Source of the DNA: Cupriavidus numazuensis
GTDB lineage: Bacteria > Pseudomonadota > Gammaproteobacteria > Burkholderiales > Burkholderiaceae
DNA: 64,000 nucleotides
Reading direction: 5' to 3'
NCBI RefSeq assembly: GCF_905397435.1
Contig: NZ_CAJPVI010000013.1
Coordinates: forward strand, 1 to 64,000
In this document: positions 20,692-33,657 of the stretch, piece after piece
Position numbering within the stretch: the first letter of the stretch is position 1
How the letters are laid out: each line of letters begins with the position of its first letter
Made by a program: the position numbers and the translations under genes
Notes under the pieces: generated by a model
What the model was told of the DNA's origin: nothing
The model's input: the letters and a program-made list of their open reading frames with translations, nothing else
Database searches by the model: none

Positions 20692-21590
20692 TTGTCGCGG
20701 TCGACCTTGATTTCCTGCAGGATGGTCGTGGCGATTTCCTCGATCGACTTGTGCGTCGAGGACAGCCACTTGATGCCTTCCCGCCGCATCATGGCCTCGG
20801 CCTCGTTGACCTCGTAGCGGCAGTTCTCGATCGCGGCGTACTTGCTGCCCGGGCGGCGCTCATTACGGATCTCCGTGAGGCGCTGCGGGTCGATCGACAG
20901 GCCGAAAATCTTGGGCTTGTAGTCGTACAGCGCCTTCGGCAGCTTGCCACGCTCGAAATCATCGGGGATCAGCGGATAGTTCGCGGCTTTCAGGCCGTAC
21001 TGCATGGCCAGGTAGAGGCTGGTCGGCGTCTTGCCGCTGCGCGAGACGCCAACCAGGATCACATCAGCCTCCTGGAGGTTCTTGTGTGATTGGCCGTCAT
21101 CATGCGCAAGCGAGAAGTTGATGGCCTCGATGCGATTCTTGTAGGCCTCGGTGTCCGCATTCTGGTGGAAGCGGCCGATCGCATGCGTCGACTTGAGCCC
21201 GAGTTCCTTTTCCAGCGGTTCGATGAAGGTCTGGAACATGTCCAGGATCATCGCCTTGGCGCGGCGCAGTGCCTTGTTCGCTTCCTGGTTGACGAGCGTG
21301 GTGAAGACGATGGGCGGCACCCCTTCGGCGTGGAACGCTTCGTTGATTTTGCCGACGGCGATATGTGCCTTTTCCGGGGTATCGACGAACGGCATGCGCA
21401 CCTTGCGGAAACGCATTTCGAACTGTGCCAGGATCGAATGGCTGAACGTTTCGGCGGTAATGCCGGTTCCGTCAGACACAATGAAGACCGTGCGGGTGGC
21501 GGGGCGATCGCTCGCTGGAGGTTGGGGAGACGGCGGCGTTGCACCGGCATTGGCCGGGTGGGCGCCGTCCGGCGCGACTGGCTCAGGCAT
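20685..21590 (-). CDS. ppsR: PEP synthase regulatory protein (bifunctional kinase/pyrophosphorylase, DUF299)
   Basis: Controls PpsA by ADP-dependent phosphorylation of a Thr next to its catalytic His, and reverses it with phosphate. The 301-aa sequence has RTVFIVSDGTGITAETFSHS at the start of the domain and the P-loop-like VGVSRSGKTPTSLYLA. ATG 21590 is chosen: the frame is open farther up but without family similarity, and the first 25 residues are Pro/Ala-rich. It is divergent from its target gene ppsA, as in many betaproteobacteria, and convergent with the RNA methyltransferase gene, sharing seven bases at the stops. Confidence 0.95.
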   Translation of the reverse strand: MPEPVAPDGAHPANAGATPPSPQPPASDRPATRTVFIVSDGTGITAETFSHSILAQFEMRFRKVRMPFVDTPEKAHIAVGKINEAFHAEGVPPIVFTTLVNQEANKALRRAKAMILDMFQTFIEPLEKELGLKSTHAIGRFHQNADTEAYKNRIEAINFSLAHDDGQSHKNLQEADVILVGVSRSGKTPTSLYLAMQYGLKAANYPLIPDDFERGKLPKALYDYKPKIFGLSIDPQRLTEIRNERRPGSKYAAIENCRYEVNEAEAMMRREGIKWLSSTHKSIEEIATTILQEIKVDRDNY

Positions 21591-21646
21591 GGGCGAGCAG
21601 AATAAATTAGATTCAACGTTCCGCAGAAAAGTGCGGCGCAGCACGG

Positions 21647-21868
21647 TAGAATAGCGGCGATCTTTTCGCTAAGCAATTCTGCCGGGCCTTTGCCCGTGCG
21701 GTTATCCCGCGTGGAATTGTCGACAATGTGCGCTGCGAGACGAAAGCCACAAGACGCAATTCCCCTCAGAGGTGCGGGGTTGTTTAGCCAAGCGATCCGT
21801 TCGGGAACAGAACAACAAGAACATACCGGACACCCGCGCCAGTTTTCTTACTTTGTTTTGAGGCTTTC
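21647..21868 (+). promoter_or_regulatory. ppsA promoter element and long structured leader
   Basis: TAGAAT at 21647-21652 is a likely -10 with no clear -35. The predicted leader is about 210 nt and contains a series of small hairpins: GGGC-CTTT-GCCC and GCGG-TTAT-CCCGC near 21684-21712, then CCCC-N10-GGGG near 21762-21779 followed by TTGTTT, which looks attenuator-like. No ORF with a ribosome site was found in it. It resembles no riboswitch that I recognise. Confidence 0.45.
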
Positions 21869-24253
<2,385 letters not shown>

Positions 24254-24335
24254 TGGATTTGGCGTCACAATAACGACAACTGCCGGCGCCGCGATGCGCC
24301 GGGTAGCACCGGCCCTGCGGCAGGTGTGAACAAGG

Positions 24336-24371
24336 GCCCCCGCAGGCGCCACTGGCGTTGCGGGGGTTTTT
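24336..24371 (+). terminator. Rho-independent terminator of ppsA
   Basis: CCCCCGCA (24337-24344) pairs with TGCGGGGG (24359-24366), with GGCGCC inside the loop, followed by TTTTTC. This is a strong terminator ending the ppsA transcript before nfeD. Confidence 0.9.
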
Positions 24372-24426
24372 CTTTGCCTACCGCATTTAAAGACGGTTGA
24401 CCGGCCGGGCCGGGGGAAGGGGACAG

Positions 24427-24852
24427 ATGGCATTGCACTACGTGTGGTTCGTTGCCGTGGTTGTGCTCGTGATCGCGGAGCTGGCGACCGGAACGTTCTA
24501 TCTGCTGATGGTGGCGCTCGGGCTTGCTGCCGGGGGCCTGGCGGCGCTGGCGGGGCTGGAGCCGTCCGCGCAGACGCTGGTGGCTGCGCTGGTGGCCGTC
24601 ATCGGCATTGTCCTGCTGCGTCGCACACGTTTCGGCCGCCTGCGCCGGGGCAATGCGGCAGCCGACCCTGGCGTCAATCTCGACATCGGCCAGGAACTTG
24701 AAGTGCCGGTGTGGGATACCTATCGACGCGCCCGCGTGCCATACCGTGGTGCCGACTGGACCGTCGAACTCGCGCCCGGTGCCGACGCCGCACCGGGACG
24801 CTTCCGCATTGTCGAAATCCGCGGTTCGACGCTGATTGTCCTGCCGCGCTGA
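24427..24852 (+). CDS. Short NfeD-family membrane protein
   Basis: A 141-aa inner-membrane protein of the short NfeD class: about three hydrophobic segments in the first 75 residues (MALHYVWFVAVVVLVIAEL, then the LLMVALGLAAGGLAAL and LVAALVAVIGIVLL stretches) and a C-terminal OB-fold domain (DIGQELEVPVW ... VEIRGSTLIVLPR). Short NfeD proteins are encoded next to stomatin-like partners and form membrane complexes with them. ATG 24427 follows a G/A-rich ribosome site. The next gene 80 bp downstream is that partner. The biochemical role of such pairs is not settled. Confidence 0.88.
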   Translation: MALHYVWFVAVVVLVIAELATGTFYLLMVALGLAAGGLAALAGLEPSAQTLVAALVAVIGIVLLRRTRFGRLRRGNAAADPGVNLDIGQELEVPVWDTYRRARVPYRGADWTVELAPGADAAPGRFRIVEIRGSTLIVLPR

Positions 24853-24932
24853 TTGCCGTTGTTGCCGCGCCTCTGCGGCGCGGCATTGTCGTCTCTTGTC
24901 GTCCGTTTTGGTCAACTGTCCGGAGGGTTTAC

Positions 24933-25862
24933 ATGGAAGTCTTTCAGCTTGGCTTGTTGCCGCTGATTATCCTGATTGCCGCGATCGTGCTGATTGCGAA
25001 GGGCATCAAGATCGTGCCCCAGCAGCATGCGTGGGTGCTCGAGCGCCTGGGGCGCTACCACGCGACGCTGACACCGGGCCTGTCGATCGTGGTGCCGTTC
25101 ATCGACCGCGTCGCCTACAAGCACATCCTGAAGGAAATCCCGCTCGACGTGCCCAGCCAGGTCTGCATCACCAAGGACAATACGCAGCTGCAGGTCGATG
25201 GCGTGCTGTACTTCCAGGTCACGGATCCGATGAAGGCTTCGTATGGCTCAAGCAATTTCGTGGTGGCCATTACGCAGTTGTCGCAGACCACACTGCGTTC
25301 GGTCATTGGCAAGCTGGAGCTCGACAAGACCTTCGAGGAGCGCGAATTCATCAACCACAGCGTGGTCAATGCGCTCGACGAAGCCGCGGCCAACTGGGGC
25401 GTGAAGGTGCTGCGCTATGAGATCAAGGACCTCACGCCGCCGAAGGAAATCCTGCACGCGATGCAGGCTCAGATCACGGCGGAGCGCGAGAAGCGCGCGC
25501 TGATCGCGGCGTCCGAAGGCAAGCGCCAGGAACAGATCAACCTGGCATCCGGCGCGCGCGAAGCTGCCATCCAGAAGTCCGAAGGCGAGAGGCAGGCCGC
25601 CATCAACAAGGCGCAGGGCGAGGCCGCAGCCATCCTGGCGGTGGCGGAGGCCAATGCGCAGGCGATCCAGAAAATCGGTCAGGCCATCCGCGTGGATGGC
25701 GGCATGGAAGCCGTGAACCTCAAAGTGGCCGAGGAATATGTCACGGCCTTCGGCAACCTGGCCAAGCAGGGCAATACGCTGATCGTGCCGGGCAACCTTG
25801 GCGAGATGAGCAGCATGATCGCTTCCGCGCTGCAGATTGTGAAAGGCCAGAAGGCAAGCTGA
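24933..25862 (+). CDS. qmcA: Stomatin/prohibitin-like SPFH-domain protein (QmcA type)
   Basis: Membrane-anchored SPFH (band 7) protein thought to organise inner-membrane microdomains and quality control. The 309-aa protein has one N-terminal membrane segment (about residues 6-25, LGLLPLIILIAAIVLIAKG), the SPFH domain (GRYHATLTPGLSIVVPFID ... EIPLDVPSQ), and a long Ala/Glu/Gln-rich coiled coil (about 180-250) that drives oligomerisation. ATG 24933 is preceded by GGAGGG. It forms an operon with the nfeD-type gene. Confidence 0.9.
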   Translation: MEVFQLGLLPLIILIAAIVLIAKGIKIVPQQHAWVLERLGRYHATLTPGLSIVVPFIDRVAYKHILKEIPLDVPSQVCITKDNTQLQVDGVLYFQVTDPMKASYGSSNFVVAITQLSQTTLRSVIGKLELDKTFEEREFINHSVVNALDEAAANWGVKVLRYEIKDLTPPKEILHAMQAQITAEREKRALIAASEGKRQEQINLASGAREAAIQKSEGERQAAINKAQGEAAAILAVAEANAQAIQKIGQAIRVDGGMEAVNLKVAEEYVTAFGNLAKQGNTLIVPGNLGEMSSMIASALQIVKGQKAS

Positions 25863-25891
25863 CCGCGGACAAAGCGAGTGGGGCTGGCGGC

Positions 25892-26344
25892 TTACTCCTT
25901 GCTGCCGCCCTTCATGATGCGCGATTTCTCGCGCTGCCAGTCGCGTTGCTTCTCGGTTTCGCGCTTGTCGAACAGCTTCTTGCCCTTGCCGAGACCGATT
26001 TCGCATTTGACGCGCCCACGCGTGTAGTGCAGGTTCAGCGGCACCAGCGTATAGCCGCGCTGCTCGACCTTGCCGATCAGCTTCTTGATTTCGTCGGCCT
26101 TGAGCAGCAGCTTGCGCGTGCGCACCGGGTCCGGATTCACGTGGGTGGAGGCGCTCTGCAACGGGCTGATGTGGGCGCCGATCAGGAACATTTCGGCGTC
26201 GCGCACGACTACGTAGCCTTCCTTGATCTGCACGCGGCCGGCGCGGATTGCCTTGACTTCCCAGCCTTCCAGCACGATGCCGGCCTCGAATCGCTCTTCA
26301 ATGAAGTAGTCGAAAAAGGCCTTCTTGTTATCTGCGATGGTCAT
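25892..26344 (-). CDS. smpB: SsrA-binding protein SmpB
   Basis: Binds tmRNA and delivers it to stalled ribosomes in trans-translation. The 150-aa protein starts [22 protein letters not shown], with conserved [21 protein letters not shown] and the C-terminal basic tail [19 protein letters not shown] that enters the decoding centre. It is divergent from ratA, the usual beta/gammaproteobacterial neighbour; no tmRNA gene is in the window. Confidence 0.97.
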   Translation of the reverse strand: MTIADNKKAFFDYFIEERFEAGIVLEGWEVKAIRAGRVQIKEGYVVVRDAEMFLIGAHISPLQSASTHVNPDPVRTRKLLLKADEIKKLIGKVEQRGYTLVPLNLHYTRGRVKCEIGLGKGKKLFDKRETEKQRDWQREKSRIMKGGSKE

Positions 26345-26430
26345 GCGTGCGGGTAAGGGATGCGTAATGGGAGCCGCTGGCCGTTATTGGCCCGTTCTGA
26401 GGCGGGGGTGCCTCGGGCGGCTACGTCGGC

Positions 26431-26436
26431 TAGAAT
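26431..26436 (+). promoter_or_regulatory. Candidate -10 of the ratA-rnfH operon
   Basis: TAGAAT lies 110 bp ahead of ratA in the smpB-ratA gap. No good -35 is seen at 16-18 bp, so the call is tentative. Confidence 0.35.
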
Positions 26437-26546
26437 CCCCATTTTAGCAAACCAGCCCCGGTACCGGTCCATGCCCGCCGCGCGCGAGGTTTAACCTCGC
26501 GTGATATTGCAGTGCGGTATGGCTGGAAAACCTGATTTTCCCATTC

Positions 26547-26984
26547 ATGGCAGACGTCCATAAATCCGTCCTGCTCGGCTACTCGGCTGCGCAGATGTAC
26601 GACCTGGTCACACGCGTGGAGGACTATCCGAAGTTCCTCCCGTGGTGTGGCGGCGTGGAGGTCTTCGAGCAGACCGAGACCGCGCTGGATGCAAAGATCC
26701 ACATCCAGTTCAAGGGTATCCAGCAGTTCTTCCACACGCGCAATACGCAGGAACGGCCTACGCGCATCGACATGACGTTTGCAGACGGGCCATTCAAGAC
26801 CTTCAATGGCTCCTGGCGCTTCACGCCGCTGCGCGAGGATGCCTGCAAGATCGAATTCCACCTTCACTACGAGTTTTCCAGCCTGTTGCTGGAAAAGATT
26901 ATTGGCCCGGTATTCAGCATCATCGCGAATACCTTCGTCGATGCCTTCGTCAAGCGTGCCGAGGTGGTTTATGGCGCAAATTGA
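26547..26984 (+). CDS. ratA: RatA-like START/polyketide-cyclase domain protein (COQ10 type)
   Basis: A 145-aa single-domain protein of the START-like superfamily: HKSVLLGYSAAQMYDLVTRVEDYPKFLPWC at the N-terminus and LLLEKIIGPVFSIIANTFVDAFVKRAE in the C-terminal helix. Homologues are described both as the RatA ribosome-association factor and as bacterial counterparts of the ubiquinone chaperone COQ10; sequence alone cannot separate these roles. ATG 26547 gives the family start MADVHKSV. The 3' end overlaps rnfH by 14 bases, which suggests coupled translation. smpB lies divergently upstream. Confidence 0.9.
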   Translation: MADVHKSVLLGYSAAQMYDLVTRVEDYPKFLPWCGGVEVFEQTETALDAKIHIQFKGIQQFFHTRNTQERPTRIDMTFADGPFKTFNGSWRFTPLREDACKIEFHLHYEFSSLLLEKIIGPVFSIIANTFVDAFVKRAEVVYGAN

Positions 26985-27318
26985 TGCCGCGCCTGGCATG
27001 GTGCGCATTTCGGTGTGCTACGCCAGGCCGGATTCGGTGTTCCTGAAAGAATTCGACGTGCCCCAGGGCACGACGATTGCCGCCGCCATTGTCGGCTCGG
27101 GGCTCCAGCAGGTCTGTCCGGAGGTCGATCCGTCGACCATGCGGGTTGGCATATACGGCAAACTGAAGACACCCGATACCGTCGTGCGTACCGGAGACCG
27201 CGTGGAGATCTATCGGGCCCTGACTGCCGACCCGAAGCTGGCCCGGCGCCGCCGCGTGCAGAAGACGCGCGAGAGCGGCACGCGGGAAGGCCAGAAGTGG
27301 CTGCGTGGCGGCGCGTGA
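26971..27318 (+). CDS. rnfH: RnfH family ubiquitin-fold protein (RatB)
   Basis: A 115-aa beta-grasp protein of the UPF0125/RnfH family, with VRISVCYARPDSVFLKEFDVPQGTTI and GIYGKLKTPDTVVRTGDRVEIYRAL. The last 25 residues are very basic (RRRRVQKTRESG), typical of the family. It is encoded behind ratA in most proteobacteria; the pair was once proposed as a toxin-antitoxin system, which the conserved chromosomal position and housekeeping neighbours do not favour. ATG 26971 overlaps ratA by 14 bases. Confidence 0.9.
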   Translation: MAQIDAAPGMVRISVCYARPDSVFLKEFDVPQGTTIAAAIVGSGLQQVCPEVDPSTMRVGIYGKLKTPDTVVRTGDRVEIYRALTADPKLARRRRVQKTRESGTREGQKWLRGGA

Positions 27319-27347
27319 GCCGCTGAGGCCGCGCGGGCCTGCTGGTC

Positions 27348-27866
27348 TTAGCCGCAGTCTCTCTCTAGGTTGGCGTTGGTCTTCACGATCTCGGCCTGGC
27401 GCTGTTCGCCGACAAGATGCTGGACGCTGCCGTCGGTGGTCATCACGCCGGCACGCACGCCCTGCTGCAAGCCGTTGGCGTAGTTGCGCAGTTCGGCGCA
27501 GCGGGTCGCACGCTCGCCGGCTTCCCGCTCTTTCCGCGCTTCCTCGGTGGCGGCCTCGAGTTGCGCGGCGCGGCGCTTCTGGAAAGCTTCTTCAGCGGTC
27601 GGAGCCGCCGCAGCAGCGGGCTTGGCGACGACAGCCTTCGCCGGGGCGCCTTCCGCAATCGCGGGCGCTGCCTCGGTCGGCTTGTATTCACCAGCGGATT
27701 GTCCCGGTGCTCTGACGATGCGCGTAACCGAAGGCGGCGGGGGCACGTCGCTGTACACCATGCGGCCGTTGGCGTCGCGCCATTGCCACTGGGCGGATGC
27801 TACTGCCGGCACGGCGGCGAGGGCGGCGGCGAGCAGCGAAAGCGACAGCGCGGACGAGCGGATCAT
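27348..27866 (-). CDS. Secreted DUF4124-domain protein
   Basis: A 172-aa exported protein: signal peptide MIRSSALSLSLLAAALAAVPAVASA, then the short DUF4124 beta fold (QWQWRDANGRMVYSDVPPPPSV), an Ala/Pro-rich linker, and a helical charged C-terminus (about 90-150, many Glu/Arg) ending in an isolated Cys-Gly. DUF4124 proteins are common in betaproteobacteria and have no established function. ATG 27866 is chosen because it places the signal peptide at the N-terminus. The 29-bp gap to rnfH, which points towards it, means the two are convergent. Confidence 0.85.
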   Translation of the reverse strand: MIRSSALSLSLLAAALAAVPAVASAQWQWRDANGRMVYSDVPPPPSVTRIVRAPGQSAGEYKPTEAAPAIAEGAPAKAVVAKPAAAAAPTAEEAFQKRRAAQLEAATEEARKEREAGERATRCAELRNYANGLQQGVRAGVMTTDGSVQHLVGEQRQAEIVKTNANLERDCG

Positions 27867-27969
27867 GGCAGGGAGTCGGTAGTGGCTGGACGATTTTTTC
27901 GCGGGCCGGCAACGGTTGCGGCCCCAGTCAAATGCCACGGATGTGACCCCGGCGGCATCGATCGCCAGT

Positions 27970-28965
27970 CTACGCAGTCTTGTCGTTGGCGTGCAAGCGG
28001 ACAGACCAGGCGACGCCGACCATGAGTAGCACGATGGCGGCGATTTCCAGTGGCCGCGGCCAGCGGTGATCGAACACAAACCCATATGCCAGCGCGAAAA
28101 GCGTCTCGAACACGATCATCTGGCCCGACAGCGTGAGCGGCAGCCGGCGGCTCGCGATATTCCAAAGGTTGTTGCCAATCAGCGACGCTCCGAGCGCTAC
28201 CGCTGCGTTGACCATCCAGAACCATTGCCAGACACGCCCGGTGTCCGGGGCGCTCAGCGCATCACCGGCCAGCAGCCAGCCTGCCAGCGCGAGCAAGGCA
28301 GATACTGCCCCGGTCGACAACCCGTACAGGGCCGACCATTCGTTGCCGCTGTAGTGCGGATTGCGTTGCAGGTAGCGTGCATTGTCCACGGCATACAGCG
28401 TCCAGCAGATCAGCGCGCCGGCCGCGCAGGCAACGCCTGCAAGCTTCTGCCAGACCGGTCGGACCACGGCATCTGCGGCGGCGGCATGGGCGCTCTGGCT
28501 GCCGCCGAACAGGTCGACATTGATGCAGGCAATGCCGGCCGCCACCACCAGCAGCGGCCAGATCAGCCGCGACAGCGGCACCGCGCCATGGTCGCGCCGG
28601 CCCATGATGGTCACGGAAATCGGCAGGATGCCGATGATCAGCGAGGTGGGGCCCACGCCGGCCAGTTGTACGCCGAAGGCCAGCAGCACGTAGTAGAGCA
28701 GGTTGCCGGTGAAGGCCTGGCGCAGCAGCGCCACGCAGTCGGCGCGCGTGAGCTTGCGCGCAATCCGCTTCATCAGGGGCAGGGCGGCGACAAGCGCGAC
28801 CACCCCATAGGCCAGGTAGCGCCCGATGGCGAGCTCCCACGGGGAGAATGCCGGCAGCAGCTTCGGGGCGATGAACACCATCCCCCAGAATGCCCCCGCC
28901 AGCAGCCCGCACAGTACACCGATCCCCATTGCCTGCAACGCTCGAAAGAAAAAGACATCGAGCAT
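27970..28965 (-). CDS. EamA/DMT-family transporter
   Basis: A 331-aa inner-membrane protein with about ten hydrophobic segments in two EamA repeats, as in the drug/metabolite transporter superfamily. The first repeat starts MGIGVLCGLLAGAFWGMVFIAPKLL and the second follows near residue 175 (AGALICWTLYAVDNARYL). The substrate is unknown; relatives export amino acids or other metabolites. ATG 28965 (MLDVFFFRALQ) is used; the Met 12 codons later is equally plausible. It is divergent from guaB. Confidence 0.88.
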   Translation of the reverse strand: MLDVFFFRALQAMGIGVLCGLLAGAFWGMVFIAPKLLPAFSPWELAIGRYLAYGVVALVAALPLMKRIARKLTRADCVALLRQAFTGNLLYYVLLAFGVQLAGVGPTSLIIGILPISVTIMGRRDHGAVPLSRLIWPLLVVAAGIACINVDLFGGSQSAHAAAADAVVRPVWQKLAGVACAAGALICWTLYAVDNARYLQRNPHYSGNEWSALYGLSTGAVSALLALAGWLLAGDALSAPDTGRVWQWFWMVNAAVALGASLIGNNLWNIASRRLPLTLSGQMIVFETLFALAYGFVFDHRWPRPLEIAAIVLLMVGVAWSVRLHANDKTA

Positions 28966-29020
28966 AGCAGAGCCCGTGTTGCGCGGGCGTTGGCGGCGCG
29001 TCAGGGCGCGCGGATTCCTG

Positions 29021-30516
<1,496 letters not shown>

Positions 30517-30592
30517 CCCGCGCGGCAGGCATGCCGAGCCAGGTGCCAGGCATCCCGGCAGGCATGATTGCCGTGCCTGCTGAGGAACGCTC

Positions 30593-31216
30593 ATGAAGGT
30601 ATTGCTGCGAGCCGTGCTGTTCTTCGATGCCTTGCTCGACCTTCTGCTCGGCGTGCTGCTGTTGATGTCGCCGTTCACCACGCTGTATGCGGCACTGCAG
30701 TTGCCGCAGCCGCAGCCGGCGCTGTTCGGCCAGTTGCTGGGCGTGGCGCTGATCGGCCTGGCCTGGCTGCTGTGGCATGCCACCTTCAACGGACAGATGA
30801 CGGTGACGGTCGCGCGGACCGTCGGCTACGTCAATCTGGCCAGTGCGCTGCTGATCGTTTCCTGGATGATTTTCCTGGAGTTGCCGCTCGAAGGCGCAGG
30901 CAAGCTCTGGTTGCCCGTGCTGGCCGTCATGCTTGGCTTCTTTGCGCTGGTGCAGATACCGGCAGCCAAGCGCGTACGCAACCGGGAGCGGCAACTTGAG
31001 GCAGAACGTGAGCTGCAGCAGGGCGCCACTGCCAACGACCCGCGCAAGCAACCCGGCGCCGTGCGCCGACCGCAAACAACGCAATTCCCCGACAGCCGGC
31101 GCGAGCCGGTGATCACGCCACCGCCCGGCTACGGCCCCGGCACGGAAGTGACAACCGAACCCGAACCGGAAGATACGCCACACGTCCATCATGCACGACA
31201 AAATCCTTATTCTTGA
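30593..31216 (+). CDS. Hypothetical four-helix membrane protein between guaB and guaA
   Basis: A 207-aa protein with four hydrophobic segments in the first 125 residues (for example [19 protein letters not shown] and [17 protein letters not shown]), then a polar Pro/Glu-rich tail that looks disordered and faces the cytosol or periplasm. I do not recognise a family with known function. The last 26 bases overlap the start of guaA in another frame, and GAGGAACGCTC precedes ATG 30593. Its place inside the gua operon suggests co-expression, not necessarily a role in purines. Confidence 0.75.
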   Translation: MKVLLRAVLFFDALLDLLLGVLLLMSPFTTLYAALQLPQPQPALFGQLLGVALIGLAWLLWHATFNGQMTVTVARTVGYVNLASALLIVSWMIFLELPLEGAGKLWLPVLAVMLGFFALVQIPAAKRVRNRERQLEAERELQQGATANDPRKQPGAVRRPQTTQFPDSRREPVITPPPGYGPGTEVTTEPEPEDTPHVHHARQNPYS

Positions 31217-32810
31217 TTTCGGTTCGCAGGTCACGCAGCTGATCGCCCGCCGCGTTCGCGAGGCGCACGTCTACTGCGAGATCCACCCGAACGATGTGAG
31301 CGACGAATTCGTCCGCGAATACGCGCCCAAGGGCATCATCCTGTCGGGCAGCCATGCGAGCACCTACGAAGACCACCAGTTGCGCGCACCGCAGGCCGTG
31401 TGGGATCTGGGCGTTCCCGTGCTGGGCATTTGCTACGGCATGCAGACCATGGCTGTGCAACTGGGCGGCAAGGTCGAGTGGAGCGATCACCGCGAGTTCG
31501 GCTACGCCGAAGTGCGCGCCCATGGCCACACGCCGCTGCTCAAGGACGTTCAGGATTTCACCACGCCCGAAGGCCACGGCATGCTCAAGGTCTGGATGAG
31601 CCACGGCGACAAGGTCGCCGCGCTGCCGCCGGGCTTCAAGCTGATGGCCTCCACGCCGAGCTGCCCGATCGCCGGCATGGCCGACGAGGCGCGCGGCTAC
31701 TACGCCGTCCAGTTCCACCCGGAAGTCACGCACACGTCGAAGGGCCGCGAGATGATCGAGCGCTTCGTGCTGGGCATCTGCCGCGCCAATGCGGACTGGG
31801 TGATGAAGGACCACATCGAAGAAGCCGTTGCGCTGATCCGCAAGCAGGTCGGTGACGAGGAAGTGATCCTCGGCCTGTCGGGCGGCGTGGACTCGTCGGT
31901 GGCCGCCGCGCTGATCCATCGCGCGATCGGCGACCAGCTCACCTGTGTGTTCGTCGACCACGGCCTGCTGCGCCTGGACGAGGGCAAGATGGTGATGGAC
32001 ATGTTCGCCGGCCGCCTGCATGCCAAGGTCGTGCACATCGACGCATCGGAACAGTTCCTCGGCCACCTGACCGGCGTGACCGACCCCGAGCAGAAGCGCA
32101 AGATCATCGGCCGCGAGTTCGTCGAAGTCTTCCAGGCGGAAGCCAAGAAGCTCAGCAACGCCAAGTGGCTGGCCCAGGGCACGATTTATCCCGATGTGGT
32201 CGAGTCGGGCGGTACCAAGACCAAGAAGGCCACCACCATCAAGAGCCACCACAACGTGGGCGGCCTCCCGGAAACGCTGGGCCTGAAGCTGCTGGAGCCG
32301 CTGCGCGACCTGTTCAAGGACGAAGTCCGCGAACTGGGCGTGGCGCTCGGCCTGCCGCCCGAAATGGTGTACCGCCATCCGTTCCCGGGCCCGGGCCTGG
32401 GCGTTCGCATCCTCGGCGAAGTCAAGCGTGACTACGCCGACCTGCTGCGCCGTGCCGATGCGATCTTCATCGAAGAACTGCGCAAGACCATCGCGACCGA
32501 GCAGGATGCCGCCGCTGGCCTGTGCGAGCCGCAGCAGGTGGGCAAGAGCTGGTATGACCTGACCAGCCAGGCGTTTGCCGTGTTCCTGCCGGTGAAGTCG
32601 GTGGGCGTGATGGGCGATGGCCGGACCTATGACTACGTCGTCGCGCTGCGTGCGGTGCAGACCACCGACTTCATGACCGCGCACTGGGCGCACCTGCCGT
32701 ATTCGCTGCTTGGCCGGTGCTCGAACCGCATCATCAACGAAGTCCGGGGTCTGAACCGGGTGGTGTATGACGTGTCGGGGAAGCCGCCCGCGACGATCGA
32801 GTGGGAGTGA
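31191..32810 (+). CDS. guaA: GMP synthase (glutamine-hydrolysing)
   Basis: Aminates XMP to GMP using glutamine and ATP. The 539-aa protein has the class-I amidotransferase domain (Cys in [11 protein letters not shown], His-Glu in [11 protein letters not shown]), the PP-loop ATPase ([14 protein letters not shown]) and the C-terminal dimerisation domain ending in PATIEWE. Length is typical. ATG 31191 ([13 protein letters not shown]) overlaps the preceding gene by 26 bases. The transcript ends at a perfect inverted repeat 45 bp downstream. Confidence 0.98.
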   Translation: MHDKILILDFGSQVTQLIARRVREAHVYCEIHPNDVSDEFVREYAPKGIILSGSHASTYEDHQLRAPQAVWDLGVPVLGICYGMQTMAVQLGGKVEWSDHREFGYAEVRAHGHTPLLKDVQDFTTPEGHGMLKVWMSHGDKVAALPPGFKLMASTPSCPIAGMADEARGYYAVQFHPEVTHTSKGREMIERFVLGICRANADWVMKDHIEEAVALIRKQVGDEEVILGLSGGVDSSVAAALIHRAIGDQLTCVFVDHGLLRLDEGKMVMDMFAGRLHAKVVHIDASEQFLGHLTGVTDPEQKRKIIGREFVEVFQAEAKKLSNAKWLAQGTIYPDVVESGGTKTKKATTIKSHHNVGGLPETLGLKLLEPLRDLFKDEVRELGVALGLPPEMVYRHPFPGPGLGVRILGEVKRDYADLLRRADAIFIEELRKTIATEQDAAAGLCEPQQVGKSWYDLTSQAFAVFLPVKSVGVMGDGRTYDYVVALRAVQTTDFMTAHWAHLPYSLLGRCSNRIINEVRGLNRVVYDVSGKPPATIEWE

Positions 32811-32854
32811 GTTGAGGTCGTCTGAAGTCAGTCGCTGACTGTCGGAATGCCATG

Positions 32855-32885
32855 GAAACCCGCGAAATTTCGCGGGTTTCGTCTT
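32855..32885 (+). terminator. Terminator behind guaA
   Basis: GAAACCCGCGAAA (32855-32867) is the exact inverted repeat of TTTCGCGGGTTTC (32868-32880), followed by GTCTTT. The symmetry lets it serve the convergent toxin gene as well. Confidence 0.85.
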
Positions 32886-32932
32886 TCCGGCTTCCGGCGG
32901 AGTGAAGGGTGACAGAGCCCTTTGCTAATTGC

Positions 32933-33319
32933 TTACGCTTGCCAGTGGCCTGCCAAATCGAACGACAGTTGCCTGTGGTGTCGAATTGAGAGCAGATACA
33001 CCGTGTCGCGGATCTTCGCGTACAGCAGCAAGTAATGCGGCATCACGTACTCGCGCAGTTCGCCGTCTTCGGCAATGGCCTCAAGTTGTTGGGTCAGGCG
33101 TGCAATACCGTTGCTCGCCTCGACGGAGCGGGCCGGCAGTTCGAGGAACAAGCGGCCCATGTCAGGAAAACGCTCCAGATTCGGAATGACGGTATCCGTC
33201 AATTCGTCCAGCAGTGCATCGAATGCTTGCGGGACTTCGGCATCAAGCAGGAACGCTTCGACTTCTTCAAGGTTGTGCTCGAAGTTTGCGGTGAGTTTTA
33301 TGGTGTGGCGAGCTGTCAC
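32933..33319 (-). CDS. RelE/ParE-family toxin of a type II toxin-antitoxin pair
   Basis: A 128-aa protein that I assign to the ParE/RelE fold from the arrangement of two N-terminal helices (NFEHNLEEVEAFLLDAE ... AFDALLDELTDTV), LERFPDMGRLF, and the C-terminal strands LREYVMPHYLLLYAKIRDTVYLLSIRHHRQ. It is longer than the usual 95-100 aa, with an inserted segment around residues 60-85. The toxin class (gyrase poison or mRNase) is not decidable from sequence. It lies 15 bp behind its antitoxin gene on the same strand, in the normal order. Confidence 0.85.
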   Translation of the reverse strand: MTARHTIKLTANFEHNLEEVEAFLLDAEVPQAFDALLDELTDTVIPNLERFPDMGRLFLELPARSVEASNGIARLTQQLEAIAEDGELREYVMPHYLLLYAKIRDTVYLLSIRHHRQLSFDLAGHWQA

Positions 33320-33334
33320 TGGGCGAAGCGCGGG

Positions 33335-33634
33335 TTAGTCTGGTTTGGTGGTGCGGCGGCGCTTGATAGCTGAAAGAACGCCGCGAGCGTCCTTTACCTT
33401 GCCCGCAGATACATCGGCAAGACCCTTGCTGGCATCTTCGATCAGCAACAAGTGGATGCGCTCCCGCTCGAGCTGGTGGTAGTAGTCCAGCCGCTGGGCG
33501 TCGACGATGGCGACATAGCTTTCGCCGTTTTTTGTGATGATTTTCTCGGCCCCGGCTTTCACCTGGTCGGCCAGTTCGGACAAGTTGGCCCTGGCTTGGG
33601 ACAGCGGGATCACATCGCGGGCCGAGAATGGCAT
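33335..33634 (-). CDS. Phd/YefM-family antitoxin
   Basis: A 99-aa antitoxin. The N-terminal Phd/YefM DNA-binding fold shows VIPLSQARANLSELADQVKAG followed by EKIITKNGESYVAIVDAQRLDYY; the C-terminal part (about 60-99) is charged and would wrap the toxin. Such proteins repress their own operon at short palindromes; two TGTACA-containing repeats lie 24 bp upstream of its ATG. Together with the downstream toxin it forms a complete module. Confidence 0.88.
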   Translation of the reverse strand: MPFSARDVIPLSQARANLSELADQVKAGAEKIITKNGESYVAIVDAQRLDYYHQLERERIHLLLIEDASKGLADVSAGKVKDARGVLSAIKRRRTTKPD

Positions 33635-33657
33635 GGCTGACTCCGTAAGTTAATATT

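Noticed and set aside
26547-27318. ratA-rnfH as a toxin-antitoxin locus
   Set aside because: The order smpB-ratA-rnfH is a conserved housekeeping arrangement, and both proteins belong to families with other proposed roles.
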